A DNA stretch of 64,000 nt. Origin: Belnapia arida. Its GTDB lineage: Bacteria > Pseudomonadota > Alphaproteobacteria > Acetobacterales > Acetobacteraceae. Positions 42,687 to 51,315 of this stretch are shown one piece after another (the first letter of the stretch is position 1; each line of letters begins with the position of its first letter). The notes beneath the pieces were generated by a model. That model made no database searches. It worked only from the letters and a program-made list of their open reading frames with translations, and was not told where the DNA came from. The translations under genes and the position numbers were made by a program. The stretch is taken from assembly GCF_016773205.1 (NCBI RefSeq), contig NZ_JAETWB010000008.1, positions 62,001 through 126,000 on the forward strand, read 5' to 3'.

Positions 42687-44020
42687 CCTTCCAGGGCCGC
42701 CAGGAAGGACTGGCTCCAGGCCCTGGCGCTCGCCTCCCAGACGGCGGGGCGATTGGCCTGCCAGCGCGCCACCCGCTCCTCCCGCGGCATGGAGAGCGCC
42801 GCGTCGAGGCTCTCGGCGATCTCATCCGGGTCGAGCGGGTTGACCAGCAGCGCGCCTGGCATGGAAGGCGCCGCCCCGGCGAAGCGGGAGAGCACCAGCA
42901 CGCCAGGATCGGCTGGGTTCTGCGCCGCGACATATTCCTTGGCGACGAGGTTCATCCCGTCCCGCAGCGGCGTCACCAGCCCGACCCGGGCAAGGCGCAT
43001 GAAGCCGGCGAGGACCGGCCGCTGCACCGGCCGCGTCATGTAGCGCAGCGGCACCCAGTCCGGCTCGGCATATTGCCCGTTGATGCGGCCGGCCCATTCG
43101 TCCAGCTCGCGCCGCAGGCTGCGGTATTGCGCCACGTCGCCGCGCGACACCGGCGTCACCTGGAGGTAGGTCGCCCGGCCGCGATTGGTGGTGAAGCGGG
43201 CCAGCAACTGAGCATAGCCGGCAAAGCGCTGCGGCAGGCCCTTGGTGTAGTCCAGCCGGTCCACGCCCATGACGAGGGCGCGGCCGACGAGGCTCTGCTC
43301 GAAGCGGCGGGTCTCGACCCGGGACAGGGCGCGCTCGGCGAGGCGGAGGAAGGCGTCGGCGTCAATGCCGACGGGAAAGGCGGCGACCCGGCGGGCGGCC
43401 TCGCCCTGCCCTACCGCTTCCAGCGCGCCGCGCAGGTTGGCGGCGTCGTCCTCGGTCTGCACGCCGATCACGTCATAGGCGGCGAGGTCGGCCAGCAGCT
43501 CCTCCGCGCGCGGGAGGGCGCAGAACAGGCCGAAGGGCGGAAAGGGCACATGCAGGAAGAAGCCCTGCCGTTGCGTGCAGCCGAGCCGCCGCAGCTCCCG
43601 CCCGAAGGGGAAGAGGTGGAAGTCATGCGTCCAGACCAGGTCGCCCGGCCGCAGCAGCGGTGCGAGGGCGGCGGCGAAGGCGGCATTGACCGCACGGTAG
43701 CCGATGTAGTCCTCGCGCTGGAAGCGGGCGAGGCCGAGCCGGTAGTGCAGCGTCGGCCAGAGCACGGCATTGGCGAAGCCCTGGTAGTAGCGGGTATAGG
43801 CCTCCCGCCCCAGGTCGAGCGTGGCGTAGGTCAGCCTGCCCTGGACGACCTCGGCCGGCCGCTCCGCCGTGGCCTCGGCGGTCTGGCCGGACCAGCCGAA
43901 CCACATCGCCTCGCGCTGGGCGACGGCATCATGCAGGGCGACCGCCAAGCCGCCCGCCGTGGCGCCGCGGTCCTTGGGATTGGGAACGCGGTTGGCGACG
44001 ATGACGAGGCGGCTGCTCAT
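42683..44020 (-). CDS. otsA: Trehalose-6-phosphate synthase
   Basis: A 445-residue GT20 glycosyltransferase that makes trehalose-6-phosphate from UDP-glucose and glucose-6-phosphate. Landmarks: VIVANRVP at the N-terminus, the GGLAVAL loop, WTHDFHLFPFG, HVPFPPFGLF, the donor-site GVDRLDYTKGLPQR (Arg and Lys), and PLRDGMNLVAKEYVA. ATG 44020 overlaps the otsB stop as ATGA, giving an otsB-otsA operon for osmotic and desiccation protection. Confidence 0.95.
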   Translation of the reverse strand: MSSRLVIVANRVPNPKDRGATAGGLAVALHDAVAQREAMWFGWSGQTAEATAERPAEVVQGRLTYATLDLGREAYTRYYQGFANAVLWPTLHYRLGLARFQREDYIGYRAVNAAFAAALAPLLRPGDLVWTHDFHLFPFGRELRRLGCTQRQGFFLHVPFPPFGLFCALPRAEELLADLAAYDVIGVQTEDDAANLRGALEAVGQGEAARRVAAFPVGIDADAFLRLAERALSRVETRRFEQSLVGRALVMGVDRLDYTKGLPQRFAGYAQLLARFTTNRGRATYLQVTPVSRGDVAQYRSLRRELDEWAGRINGQYAEPDWVPLRYMTRPVQRPVLAGFMRLARVGLVTPLRDGMNLVAKEYVAAQNPADPGVLVLSRFAGAAPSMPGALLVNPLDPDEIAESLDAALSMPREERVARWQANRPAVWEASARAWSQSFLAALEG

Positions 44021-44760
44021 CGCCCGGACGCAGCCTCGGCGAGCCATTCGCGCAGCACCTGCGGGGTGCCGAACATGTCGTCGAGCCGCCAGCCCTGGCC
44101 GCCATAGCTCCGGGCGGCCTCCATTCCTTCCTCGTCAGTCACGTCATCGCCGATGAAGACGGGCGTGCGGCCGGTGAAGGGGGCGCGGGCCATCAGCGCA
44201 TGCACTGCCGTTGCCTTGGAAGCGCCGCGTGGCCGGAGCTCCCAGGCCATGCGGGCCTCAAGCAGGTCGAAGGCCTGGGGATTCTGGGCGACGAAGCCAG
44301 CGAGCAGCCCGCGCGCCGCCTCCCCCATGCCCGGCGCCAGGCGGTAATGGATGACGAAGCCATGTGCCTTGTCTTCGACCAGCGCGCCAGGATGCCGGGC
44401 GACCAGCATGTCGGCAGCGGCCCGCCACTCGGGCGGCACATCGGCGAAGTCCCGCAGGAGGGGCGGGGCGAAGGGGTCCGGGCGAAGCGAGGCGCCGTGA
44501 TCCCCTGCCTTCGGGATCGGCACCGGCAGGAAATGGTCGAGTGCGGCGAGTGCCCGGCCGCTGACCACGGCCAGTGCGCCGCCCAGTCCCTCGGTCAGCC
44601 GATGCAGCAGGGGCGGCAGTTGCTCCGGCACGACCACCGCATCGGGGCGTGGGGCGATCTCCACCAGCGTCCCGTCGAAATCGAGGAAAAGCGCCGCATC
44701 CGCTATCTGCCCCAGGCCTGGAACCCGGGGCGGCGGCGGCAGGGTGATGAGATCAGGCAT
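44017..44760 (-). CDS. otsB: Trehalose-6-phosphate phosphatase
   Basis: A 247-residue HAD-superfamily phosphatase that removes phosphate from trehalose-6-phosphate. LFLDFDGTLVE carries the nucleophilic Asp and acid/base Asp, VVSGR is motif II and FIGDDVTDEEG is the Mg-binding motif IV. ATG 44760 is the only good start, as the upstream extension is unlike the family. It is the first gene of the otsB-otsA operon. The next gene upstream is a small membrane protein about 60 bases away. Confidence 0.93.
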   Translation of the reverse strand: MPDLITLPPPPRVPGLGQIADAALFLDFDGTLVEIAPRPDAVVVPEQLPPLLHRLTEGLGGALAVVSGRALAALDHFLPVPIPKAGDHGASLRPDPFAPPLLRDFADVPPEWRAAADMLVARHPGALVEDKAHGFVIHYRLAPGMGEAARGLLAGFVAQNPQAFDLLEARMAWELRPRGASKATAVHALMARAPFTGRTPVFIGDDVTDEEGMEAARSYGGQGWRLDDMFGTPQVLREWLAEAASGR

Positions 44761-44821
44761 GCGGCCGGAACAAGCAGAGATCGCCGCCGCGGTTGCGTCA
44801 CGGCTGCGTGAAACAGGCCTG

Positions 44822-45034
44822 TCAAGCCGTAGGTCGGTGGCCCTCCAACTGCCACAGGGCAAGCGCCGGCGGCAGCACGCCGACGAGCAGCCAATGCACC
44901 AGCGCGCCCTGACGAGTCAGCCAGCCGCTATCCCAAAGCACGACGCAAATGAGTTGCAGCGCCAACATCCACAGGATGGCGATGGCGAGCGCGAAGGTTT
45001 CGATGCGCCATTCGCCCCGGGATTTGTCGTGCAT
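44822..45034 (-). CDS. Small two-helix membrane protein
   Basis: A 70-residue hydrophobic protein I do not recognise. It has a short charged N-terminus (MHDKSRGEWRIE) and two membrane segments, ALAIAILWMLALQLICVVLW and ALVHWLLVGVLPPALALWQL. The ATG has GGAAGG a few bases upstream. The frame extends to 45232 but that part has AT-richer, non-coding-like codon use and is unlikely to be translated. It lies upstream of otsB on the same strand, with a long untranslated region before it. Confidence 0.6.
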   Translation of the reverse strand: MHDKSRGEWRIETFALAIAILWMLALQLICVVLWDSGWLTRQGALVHWLLVGVLPPALALWQLEGHRPTA

Positions 45035-45473
45035 GCCTTCCACCCTTCCGCAAGGAACGGCCCTTAGGAGACCGATGCACACGGCATACACGATATCGCG
45101 ATGCAAATCTCCCGCAAAAGTGATTGCGTGCGCTGGCAGCGCGTTGGCTTTGAGGCACAGTTGGTGCACCCAGCCCATTAACCCTTGGCGCACCGGTTGT
45201 TGCGCTTCATAAATCCTCGCAAGACGAGCCAAGCCTGAGGCCGGGTTCGAAAAGCTTTAAACAGGCTCCTCAATAGTAACATCAGCTAGGCGTTTTACGT
45301 TGTTGCCGAGCCGCGGAACTCCAGGTTGGAGAAAGTAAAATACTATGACCCGCGGCCAGTCCGTCGCGGGTCATGCTTCAACTTGTCGTCCGGTATGGGC
45401 TCAGCGCCCTTCGCCATCGAGGACTCCGGCGATTGCGCTCGGACCGCCAAGCCATGAATGATTTCCACAACAG
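45035..45473. other. 439-base gene-free region with reduced GC content
   Basis: No convincing reading frame on either strand and clearly lower GC than the surroundings. It contains a GCGCTG-G-CAGCGC palindrome (45130-45142), AT-rich patches around 45250-45300 and the 10-bp inverted repeat at 45346-45375. It must hold the promoter of the small membrane protein and the end of the cysK-crotonase operon. A structured leader or small RNA on the minus strand is possible. I see no clear sigma-70 promoter. Confidence 0.5.
45346..45375 (-). terminator. Perfect 10-bp inverted repeat, probable terminator of the cysK operon
   Basis: ATGACCCGCG at 45346-45355 and CGCGGGTCAT at 45366-45375 flank a 10-base loop. 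On the minus strand the stem is followed by AGTATTTTACTTTC, a U-rich stretch. It lies 98 bases after the crotonase stop. The long loop is unusual for a terminator, so a protein-binding site is the alternative. Confidence 0.5.
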
Positions 45474-46268
45474 TCAGCCCGTCCAGCGCGGCTTCCGCTT
45501 CGCCTTGAAGGCGGCGATGCCTTCCTCTGCCTCCTCGCTGGACGCGGTTCGGGCAAAGGCGGCGGCCCCCGCCTCGGCATAGGCCTCCGGCGCGACGGGC
45601 CCCAGCGCGGCCAGCAGCCCCTTGGTTTCGGCCAGCGCCCCCGGCGCCCCCTCCAGCACGGCGGCGACGGTCGCCTCCAGCTGCGCCGCGAGCGCCACCG
45701 CATCGGGCAGGACCTGATGCACCAGGCCGATCCGCCCTGCCTCCGCGGCGTCGATCACCGCCGCTTCCAGCACCATCCGCGTCACCGCCGGCCGCCCCAT
45801 GCGCCGGACCAGCCAGGGCAGGATCTGCGCCGGCACCAGGCCGCGCCGCACCTCGGGCGCGGCGAAGCGGGCATTTCCGGCGGCGAAGGCAATGTCCGCC
45901 GCGCAGGCGAAGCCGAGCCCGCCGGCATGGCAGGACCCCTCAATCGCCGCGATCACCACCTGCGGCAGCGCCGCGATGTCGGCGAAGCGGGCGCCGGTGC
46001 GGCGGTTGCGGGCCTGCTGCCGGGCCAGCTTCTGCTCCGGCGCCTCGTCGGAGGCCACCTCGGTCAGGTCGAGGCCGGCGCAGAAATGCCCGCCGGCGCC
46101 GGCGATCACCAGCACCCGCGCGCTGCGGTCGGCGGCGAGCTCCGCCAGCAACCGGTCCCAGGCCTCGCCCATCGCCAGGCTGAGGGCGTTGCGCCGCTCC
46201 GGCCGGTTCATCGTGGCGCGGATGACGGGCCCTTCGCGGGTCACCAGCAGGGGGGTCTCATCGGCCAT
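45474..46268 (-). CDS. Enoyl-CoA hydratase/isomerase family protein
   Basis: A 264-residue crotonase-fold protein. HFCAGLDLTE near residue 61 and SCHAGGLGFACAAD near 112 form the oxyanion hole. The glutamate usual in the second motif (GGGxEL) is replaced by Gly, while Glu139 in APEVRRGL is kept, so it may be an isomerase or another crotonase type rather than a classical hydratase. GGAG precedes the ATG at 46268. It lies only 5 bases after cysK in the same operon, an uncommon pairing. Confidence 0.9.
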   Translation of the reverse strand: MADETPLLVTREGPVIRATMNRPERRNALSLAMGEAWDRLLAELAADRSARVLVIAGAGGHFCAGLDLTEVASDEAPEQKLARQQARNRRTGARFADIAALPQVVIAAIEGSCHAGGLGFACAADIAFAAGNARFAAPEVRRGLVPAQILPWLVRRMGRPAVTRMVLEAAVIDAAEAGRIGLVHQVLPDAVALAAQLEATVAAVLEGAPGALAETKGLLAALGPVAPEAYAEAGAAAFARTASSEEAEEGIAAFKAKRKPRWTG

Positions 46269-46273
46269 GCGGC

Positions 46274-47188
46274 TCACTCCGGCAGGAAATCGGCGACCGA
46301 GAAGTAGCGCTCGCCGGTGTCGTAGTTGAAGCCGAGCACCCGGCTGCCGGCGGGCAGCTCCGGCAGTTTCTGCGCGATGGCGGCGAGCGTCGCGCCGGAG
46401 GACATGCCGACCAGCAGGCCCTCCTCGCGCGCCGAGCGCCGGGCGTACTCCTTGGCGTCGTCGGCCTGGACCTTGACGACGCCGTCCAGCAGCCCGGTCT
46501 CCAGATTGACCGGGATGAAGCCGGCGCCGATGCCCTGGATTGGGTGCGGCGAGGGCTCGCCGCCCGAGATGACCGGCGAGGCCGCGGGCTCCACCGCGAA
46601 GACCTTCAGGCCCGGCCACTGCGCCTTCAGCACCCGGGCGCAGCCGGTAATGTGCCCGCCGGTGCCGACGCCGGTGATGAGCGCGTCGATGCCCTCGGGG
46701 AAGTCCTGCAGGATTTCCTGCGCGGTGGTGCGCGCATGCACCTCCGGATTGGCTGGATTCTCGAATTGCTGCGCCAGCCAGGCGCCGGGCGTGGCGGCGA
46801 CGATCTCCTGCGCCCGGGCGATGGCGGCCTTCATCCCGCCCGCCCGCGGCGTCAGGTCGAAGCTGGCCCCGTAGGCCAGCATCAGCCGCCGCCGCTCCAC
46901 CGACATGCTCTCGGGCATGACGAGAATGAGCCGGTAGCCCTTCACCGCCGCCACCATGGCGAGGCCGATGCCGGTATTGCCCGAGGTCGGCTCGACGATC
47001 GTCCCGCCCGGCTTCAGCGCGCCTGAGGCCTCGGCCGCCTCGACCATGGAGAGGGCGATGCGGTCCTTGATCGAGCCGCCCGGATTCGCCCGTTCCGACT
47101 TGATCCAAACCTCCGCCCCGGCGAAGAGTCGGTTGAGGCGGATATGCGGCGTGCCGCCGATGGTGGCGAGGACGTTCTGGACCTTCAT
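46274..47188 (-). CDS. cysK: Cysteine synthase A
   Basis: A 304-residue PLP enzyme that makes cysteine from O-acetylserine and sulfide. The PLP lysine is Lys41 in [23 protein letters not shown] binds the substrate carboxylate, [10 protein letters not shown] binds the PLP phosphate, and SSGATLAA is the C-terminal motif. GGAGGAG precedes the ATG. Length and motifs are typical. Separated by about 120 bases from the divergent DsbA-like gene; it heads the operon with the crotonase. Confidence 0.94.
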   Translation of the reverse strand: MKVQNVLATIGGTPHIRLNRLFAGAEVWIKSERANPGGSIKDRIALSMVEAAEASGALKPGGTIVEPTSGNTGIGLAMVAAVKGYRLILVMPESMSVERRRLMLAYGASFDLTPRAGGMKAAIARAQEIVAATPGAWLAQQFENPANPEVHARTTAQEILQDFPEGIDALITGVGTGGHITGCARVLKAQWPGLKVFAVEPAASPVISGGEPSPHPIQGIGAGFIPVNLETGLLDGVVKVQADDAKEYARRSAREEGLLVGMSSGATLAAIAQKLPELPAGSRVLGFNYDTGERYFSVADFLPE

Positions 47189-47308
47189 CGGGGCTCCTCC
47201 CGGTTGCGCCGGGGAAGATGGTGGCACGCCCGGCGCTAGTCCAGCAGGACGCATCTTGCAGCGGGAGGACCGAGGGCCGACCTTGCCGGGACCAGCAGGA
47301 GAACACCC

Positions 47309-47983
47309 ATGGACCAGCCCCGTCCCTCGCGGATCGACGTGGTCTCCGACGCCATCTGCCCCTGGTGCTGGATCGGCAAGCGCAACCTCGAGGGGGCGCT
47401 CGCGCTGCTCGCCGCCGAGGGCGAGCGGTTCGAGGTGCATTGGCGCGCCTTCCAGCTCAATCCCGACATGCCGGTGGAGGGCGTGGACCGCGCCAGCTAC
47501 CGCGCCGCCAAATTCGGCAGCGAGGCGCGCGGGCGAGAGCTCGATGCCCAGGTCGCCGCGGCCGGCCGCGCCGCCGGGCTCGAATTCCGCCACGACCTGA
47601 TGCAGCGGACGCCGAACACCATCGCCGCGCACCGGCTGATCCATTGGGCCGGGGAGCGCAGCCTCGCCCAGCAATCGGCCGTGAAGGAGGCGATCTTCCG
47701 CGCGTATTTCCAGGAGGGCCGGGATATCGGCCAGCTTGAGGTGCTCGCCGCGCTGGCCGGCGAGGCGGGGCTGGATGCCGAAGCGGCCGCGGCCTTTCTC
47801 GCCAGCGGCGAAGGGGTTGAGGAAATCCGCGCCGAGGATGCCGGCTTTCGCCAGATGGGACTCTCCGGCGTGCCGACCTTCGCGCTCGACGGGCATGTGC
47901 TGTTCAGCGGGGCGATGCCGGCCGAGCGGATCGCGGAGGCGATCCGACGGGGCCTTGCCATCCTTCGCCAGCAGGCGGCCTAG
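47309..47983 (+). CDS. DsbA-family oxidoreductase (FrnE-like)
   Basis: A 224-residue thioredoxin-fold protein with a helical insertion, of the FrnE/2-hydroxychromene isomerase-like group. The active site is CPWC (Cys17 to Cys20) in [14 protein letters not shown], and cis-Pro is in [12 protein letters not shown] near residue 185. There is no signal peptide, so it acts in the cytoplasm, probably in thiol redox or stress protection. AGGAG precedes the ATG. It ends one base before the convergent SDR stop. Confidence 0.92.
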   Translation: MDQPRPSRIDVVSDAICPWCWIGKRNLEGALALLAAEGERFEVHWRAFQLNPDMPVEGVDRASYRAAKFGSEARGRELDAQVAAAGRAAGLEFRHDLMQRTPNTIAAHRLIHWAGERSLAQQSAVKEAIFRAYFQEGRDIGQLEVLAALAGEAGLDAEAAAAFLASGEGVEEIRAEDAGFRQMGLSGVPTFALDGHVLFSGAMPAERIAEAIRRGLAILRQQAA

Positions 47984-47984
47984 C

Positions 47985-48725
47985 TCAGTAGGTCGCCCGG
48001 CCACCCGACACGTCGAACACCGCACCGGTCGAGAAGCTGCAATCCTCGGTTGCCAGCCAGCAGGCAAGCGCCGCGATCTCCTCGACATCGACGAAGCGGT
48101 TCGCCGGGATCTTGCTGAGCATGTAGCCGATCTGCGCCTCGGTCATCTGCTTGAAGATGTCGGTCTTCGCCGCCGCCGGCGTTACGCAATTCACCCGGAT
48201 GCCGGTGGTCGCCAGCTCCTTGCCGAGCGACTTGGTCAAGCCGATCACCCCTGCCTTCGCCGCCGAATAGGCCGCGGCATTCGGGTTGCCCTCTTTCCCC
48301 GCGACCGAGGCGATGTTGACGATGCGGCCGTAGTTGCGCGCCCGCATCCCCGGCACCACTGCCCGGCAGCAAAGGAAGACGCCCGTCAGGTCGATCTCGA
48401 TCACCTGCCGCCAGGCATCGACCGGATAGCTCTCGACCGGCGCATTCGGCCCGGTGATCCCGGCATTGGCGACGAGGATGTCGACCGGCCCGAGCGCCGT
48501 CTCGGTCGCCTGGAGGGCCGCCTCGATCGCACCGAGGTCGGTCACGTCCACCCGCGCCGCGACGCCGCCGAGGCGTGCCGCCTGCCGTTCCGCCTCGCCC
48601 AGGTCGACATCCCAGAGCGCGACGCGGCCACCGCTTGCCGCCATGCGCTCGGCGATGGCGAGCCCGATGCCGCGCGCTCCGCCGGTGATGGCGGCGACGC
48701 GCCCCTGCAGATCAAGCTGGTTCAT
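47985..48725 (-). CDS. SDR-family oxidoreductase, FabG-like
   Basis: A 246-residue classical short-chain dehydrogenase. TGGARGIG near residue 14 binds NAD(P), NAG is at the expected place, and the catalytic Ser (NIASVAG), Tyr and Lys (YSAAK) are intact. [16 protein letters not shown] and [11 protein letters not shown] finish the fold. GAGGGAGGG precedes ATG 48725, which is preferred over a start 15 bases upstream. Isolated from fatty-acid synthesis genes, so probably a catabolic alcohol or sugar dehydrogenase. Confidence 0.93.
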   Translation of the reverse strand: MNQLDLQGRVAAITGGARGIGLAIAERMAASGGRVALWDVDLGEAERQAARLGGVAARVDVTDLGAIEAALQATETALGPVDILVANAGITGPNAPVESYPVDAWRQVIEIDLTGVFLCCRAVVPGMRARNYGRIVNIASVAGKEGNPNAAAYSAAKAGVIGLTKSLGKELATTGIRVNCVTPAAAKTDIFKQMTEAQIGYMLSKIPANRFVDVEEIAALACWLATEDCSFSTGAVFDVSGGRATY

Positions 48726-48835
48726 GCAACCCTCCCTCAAGATGCCCAGGCTAAACCGGGGCTCCCGGCATGGCGATGCTGGCCTCCGCGCCGATCCGGG
48801 CTAGGTTGCCCGCTTTCGCGCAGGGAGCAGCAGGG

Positions 48836-49471
48836 ATGGCCTTCGTCGTGGCGGTGGCGCAGCAGAAGGGGGGCGCCGGAAAGTCGACCGTCGCGGCCAA
48901 CCTGGCGGCGGCGCTGGCGGGCGAGGGCCACCGCGTCGCCCTGCTGGATACGGACCCGCAGCAATCCCTCGCCCGCTGGCACCAGGAGCGGCAGAAGCAG
49001 GGCGCCCGCGCCCGGTCGCTGAGCTTCGACAGCCCCTCCGGCTGGCGCGTCCCGGGTGCGCTGGACCGGCTGCGGCGCGACCAGGACTTCGTCATCGTCG
49101 ACACCCCGCCCCATGCCGAGACCGAGACGAAGCAGGTGATCCGCGCCGCCGACCTCATCCTGATGCCGATGCAACCCTCGCCCGCCGATTTCTGGGCCAG
49201 CGAGGCGACGGTGAAGCTGGCGGTCGAGGCGCATCGCCGTGTCACCGCCGTGCTCAACCGCGTGCCCGCGCAGGGGCGGCTGCGGGAGAGCATCCGGGCG
49301 GCGCTCGCCGAGCGCGGCGTGCCGGTGCTGGGGAGCAGCCTCGGCAACAGGGTTGAATTCGTCACTGCCTTCCTCGACGGGCTCGCAGTGACCGAGTCCG
49401 CGCCGAAGAGCCCCGCCGCAGCTGAACTGCGGGCGCTCACGGCTGCCATCGCCGCCATGTCCAAGGAATGA
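48836..49471 (+). CDS. ParA-family ATPase
   Basis: A 211-residue ParA/MinD-like ATPase, the short form found singly on chromosomes. The deviant Walker A motif is KGGAGKST at residues 11-18 with both signature lysines, Walker A' is LLDTDPQQS and Walker B is FVIVDTPP. GGGAG precedes the ATG. There is no ParB or parS-like partner nearby, so it is more likely to position a protein cargo than to segregate DNA. It lies 3 bases before the CopD-like gene and may share its transcript. Confidence 0.92.
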   Translation: MAFVVAVAQQKGGAGKSTVAANLAAALAGEGHRVALLDTDPQQSLARWHQERQKQGARARSLSFDSPSGWRVPGALDRLRRDQDFVIVDTPPHAETETKQVIRAADLILMPMQPSPADFWASEATVKLAVEAHRRVTAVLNRVPAQGRLRESIRAALAERGVPVLGSSLGNRVEFVTAFLDGLAVTESAPKSPAAAELRALTAAIAAMSKE

Positions 49472-49474
49472 TCG

Positions 49475-49936
49475 ATGCTGGGTAGCCTGTTCTACGCCCT
49501 CCACGTGCTCGGGGCAGTGCTCTGGGTCGGGGGGATGGTCTTCGCCATCCTCGTCCTCCGCCCGGCGCTCGCGGTGCTGGAGCCGCCGCAGCGCCTCGCC
49601 CTGCACGAGGCGGTGCTGAAGCGCTTCTTCCTCATCGTCTGGCATGCCATGCCGATCCTGCTGCTGACCGGCTACCTGCTGCTCTTCGGCTGGTATGGCG
49701 GCTTCCGCGGCGCGGGGTGGCACATCCATGTCATGCATCTCACCGCGCTGCTGATGGCCGGGGTCTTCCTCACCATCGTCACCGGGCCCTGGCGGGAATT
49801 CCGCACCGCCCGCGCCCGGGGCGATGCGGCCAGCGCGGCCGTGCAGGCCGACCGCATCCGCCTGCTCATCGTCATGAATCTCGTCCTCGGCCTGCTGACC
49901 ACGGGCGTCGCCGCCTGGGGGCGGTTCGGCGGATGA
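49475..49936 (+). CDS. CopD-like integral membrane protein
   Basis: A 153-residue protein with four hydrophobic helices. It begins LFYALHVLGAVLWVGGMVFA, the HxxGxxxWxG pattern of CopD-domain and related heme/copper membrane proteins. Further histidines sit in FLIVWHAMP and GWHIHVMHLTAL in the second and third helices, possible heme or copper ligands. Function is uncertain. Its stop overlaps the following acetyltransferase start as ATGA. Confidence 0.8.
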   Translation: MLGSLFYALHVLGAVLWVGGMVFAILVLRPALAVLEPPQRLALHEAVLKRFFLIVWHAMPILLLTGYLLLFGWYGGFRGAGWHIHVMHLTALLMAGVFLTIVTGPWREFRTARARGDAASAAVQADRIRLLIVMNLVLGLLTTGVAAWGRFGG

Positions 49937-50379
49937 GCGACCCGCAGCGAGACGACCGGCCTGCCATCGAGATCAGCGAGGACGACTATCCGGAGATGGA
50001 GGCCGTTGCCGCCATCCAGCGCGGCCTCCATGCCTACAACCAGGAGATGGGCGGGCCCTACGACCGGGAGCCGGTGACCGTCCTCGCCCGCGACCCGGCC
50101 GGCGAGGTCCGCGGCGGGCTGCTCGGCCTCACCTACTGGAACTGGCTCTTCATCGATTGGCTGTGGATGGCACCGGACCAGCGCGGCCAAGGGCTCGGCG
50201 GGCAGTTGCTGGAGCGGGCGGAGGCCATCGCTCGCGCCCGCGGCTGCACCCATGCCTATACGGATACCTTCAGCTTCCAGGCGCCGGGCTTCTGGACCCG
50301 GCACGGCTATGCCGAATTCGGCCGGCTCGAAGGCATGCCGCCCGGCCATGCCCGCATCTGGTTCCAGAAGACGCTGTGA
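49933..50379 (+). CDS. GNAT-family N-acetyltransferase (first of tandem pair)
   Basis: A 148-residue acetyltransferase-fold protein. The core is FIDWLWMAPDQRGQGLGGQL with the QRGQGLG acetyl-CoA loop near residue 84, followed by AYTDTFSFQAPGFWTRHGY. It overlaps the CopD-like gene by ATGA and the second GNAT gene by GTGA. The DTFSFQAPGF segment is shared with its neighbour, showing they are duplicates. The acceptor substrate is unknown. Confidence 0.88.
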   Translation: MSDPQRDDRPAIEISEDDYPEMEAVAAIQRGLHAYNQEMGGPYDREPVTVLARDPAGEVRGGLLGLTYWNWLFIDWLWMAPDQRGQGLGGQLLERAEAIARARGCTHAYTDTFSFQAPGFWTRHGYAEFGRLEGMPPGHARIWFQKTL

Positions 50380-50804
50380 ACCTCGCCCTGGAGACCGCGG
50401 CGCGACCCGCCCTCGCCGACCGGAAGGCGGTCGGCCGTGGCCTCGCTGCGCATAACCGCGCTGCCTATGGCCGGCTGCGCGGGGAGGAGCACTGGGTCCT
50501 GGCGCGCGACGCGGCCGGCGCGGTTCAGGGCGGGGCCCGATGCGACATTGCCTGGGGCTGGCTTTATGTCGATTGGCTCTGGGTTGCCGAGCCCTTCCGC
50601 GGCCAGGGCTGGGGCAGCCGCCTGCTCGCCGCGGCCGAGGCGCTGGCGCGGGAGAACGGGTGCAGCGGCACCCATCTCAACACCTGGTCCTTCCAGGCGC
50701 CGGACTTCTACCGCAAGCAGGGCTATGTCGAGGTCGGGCAGGTGATCGACATGCCGCCAGGCGCCATCCGCTACTGGTTCGCCAAGCGCCTCATGCCCGC
50801 CTGA
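50376..50804 (+). CDS. GNAT-family N-acetyltransferase (second of tandem pair)
   Basis: A 142-residue acetyltransferase-fold protein, paralogous to the gene before it: VDWLWVAEPFRGQGWGSRLL and NTWSFQAPDFYRKQGY line up with that gene. The GTG start overlaps the upstream stop. The two may work as a heteromer or on related substrates. It is followed by a 122-base gap. Confidence 0.88.
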   Translation: MNLALETAARPALADRKAVGRGLAAHNRAAYGRLRGEEHWVLARDAAGAVQGGARCDIAWGWLYVDWLWVAEPFRGQGWGSRLLAAAEALARENGCSGTHLNTWSFQAPDFYRKQGYVEVGQVIDMPPGAIRYWFAKRLMPA

Positions 50805-50926
50805 GGCGGGGTTGACCCGCTGACAGACGCAACCAAGACGTTAGAAGACAGGGCTTGGCGATCAGCATTCCGGCAAGCTTGCTCCGGTATGGTGACGCGC
50901 TTTGCGGTTGATGGAGGGGAGCCGGG

Positions 50927-51301
50927 GTGTTGGGCGTGCAGCAAGACCTAGCCGGGGCGCCGTCCACGGCGGAGATGGCGTTGCTGCGGTCCATCGCCTT
51001 GGGGCTGGCGGAGGCCGGGACGCCCCTTCCCGCTCCGCTCGCCGGCAGCCTCGGAACTTGGTTGCAGGCTGGCTGGCTGGCCGATGAGGAGCAGGATCGC
51101 GATTTCGCCCAAGGCTATCTCGCCGGGCTGGAAGCCGCCGCCCGGCAATGCGAGGCCGTGGCGGAGCGCTGCCTGGCCGAACGCCGCGGGCGCTGGAACC
51201 CGCTGCGCCGGCGCGGCCTCGGCCAGTTGGCGACACGGCTGCAGGTCATGGCCGGGAGCCTCCGCCTGATGGCGCGCGGCATCCGGCCCCAGGGCGTCTG
51301 A
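50927..51301 (+). CDS. Helical protein of unknown function
   Basis: A 124-residue protein I do not recognise. It is predicted mostly helical and rich in Ala, Leu, Arg and Glu, with a tyrosine- and charge-containing middle (EEQDRDFAQGYLAGLEAAARQ) and a basic stretch (ERRGRWNPLRRRGLG). There is no signal peptide or membrane segment. GTG start with GAGGGGAG upstream. It ends 14 bases before the coiled-coil gene, so the two are probably one unit and may interact. Confidence 0.65.
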   Translation: MLGVQQDLAGAPSTAEMALLRSIALGLAEAGTPLPAPLAGSLGTWLQAGWLADEEQDRDFAQGYLAGLEAAARQCEAVAERCLAERRGRWNPLRRRGLGQLATRLQVMAGSLRLMARGIRPQGV

Positions 51302-51315
51302 ACGGGACGGATACG

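Noticed and set aside
41420-44107. An 895-codon plus-strand frame starting in the first GST
   Set aside because: It is GST only for about 130 residues, then crosses the frameshift and runs antisense to otsA.
45035-45232. N-terminal extension of the small membrane protein to 136 residues
   Set aside because: Codon use in the extension is unlike the rest of the window and the ATG at 45034 has its own ribosome-binding site.
48836-49471. Plasmid or prophage partition locus suggested by the ParA-like gene
   Set aside because: No ParB, replication gene, integrase or parS-like repeat is present and the neighbours are ordinary chromosomal genes.
50812-50850. Promoter suggested by TTGACC before the helical protein
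   Set aside because: No acceptable -10 hexamer lies 16-18 bases downstream, so I do not annotate it.
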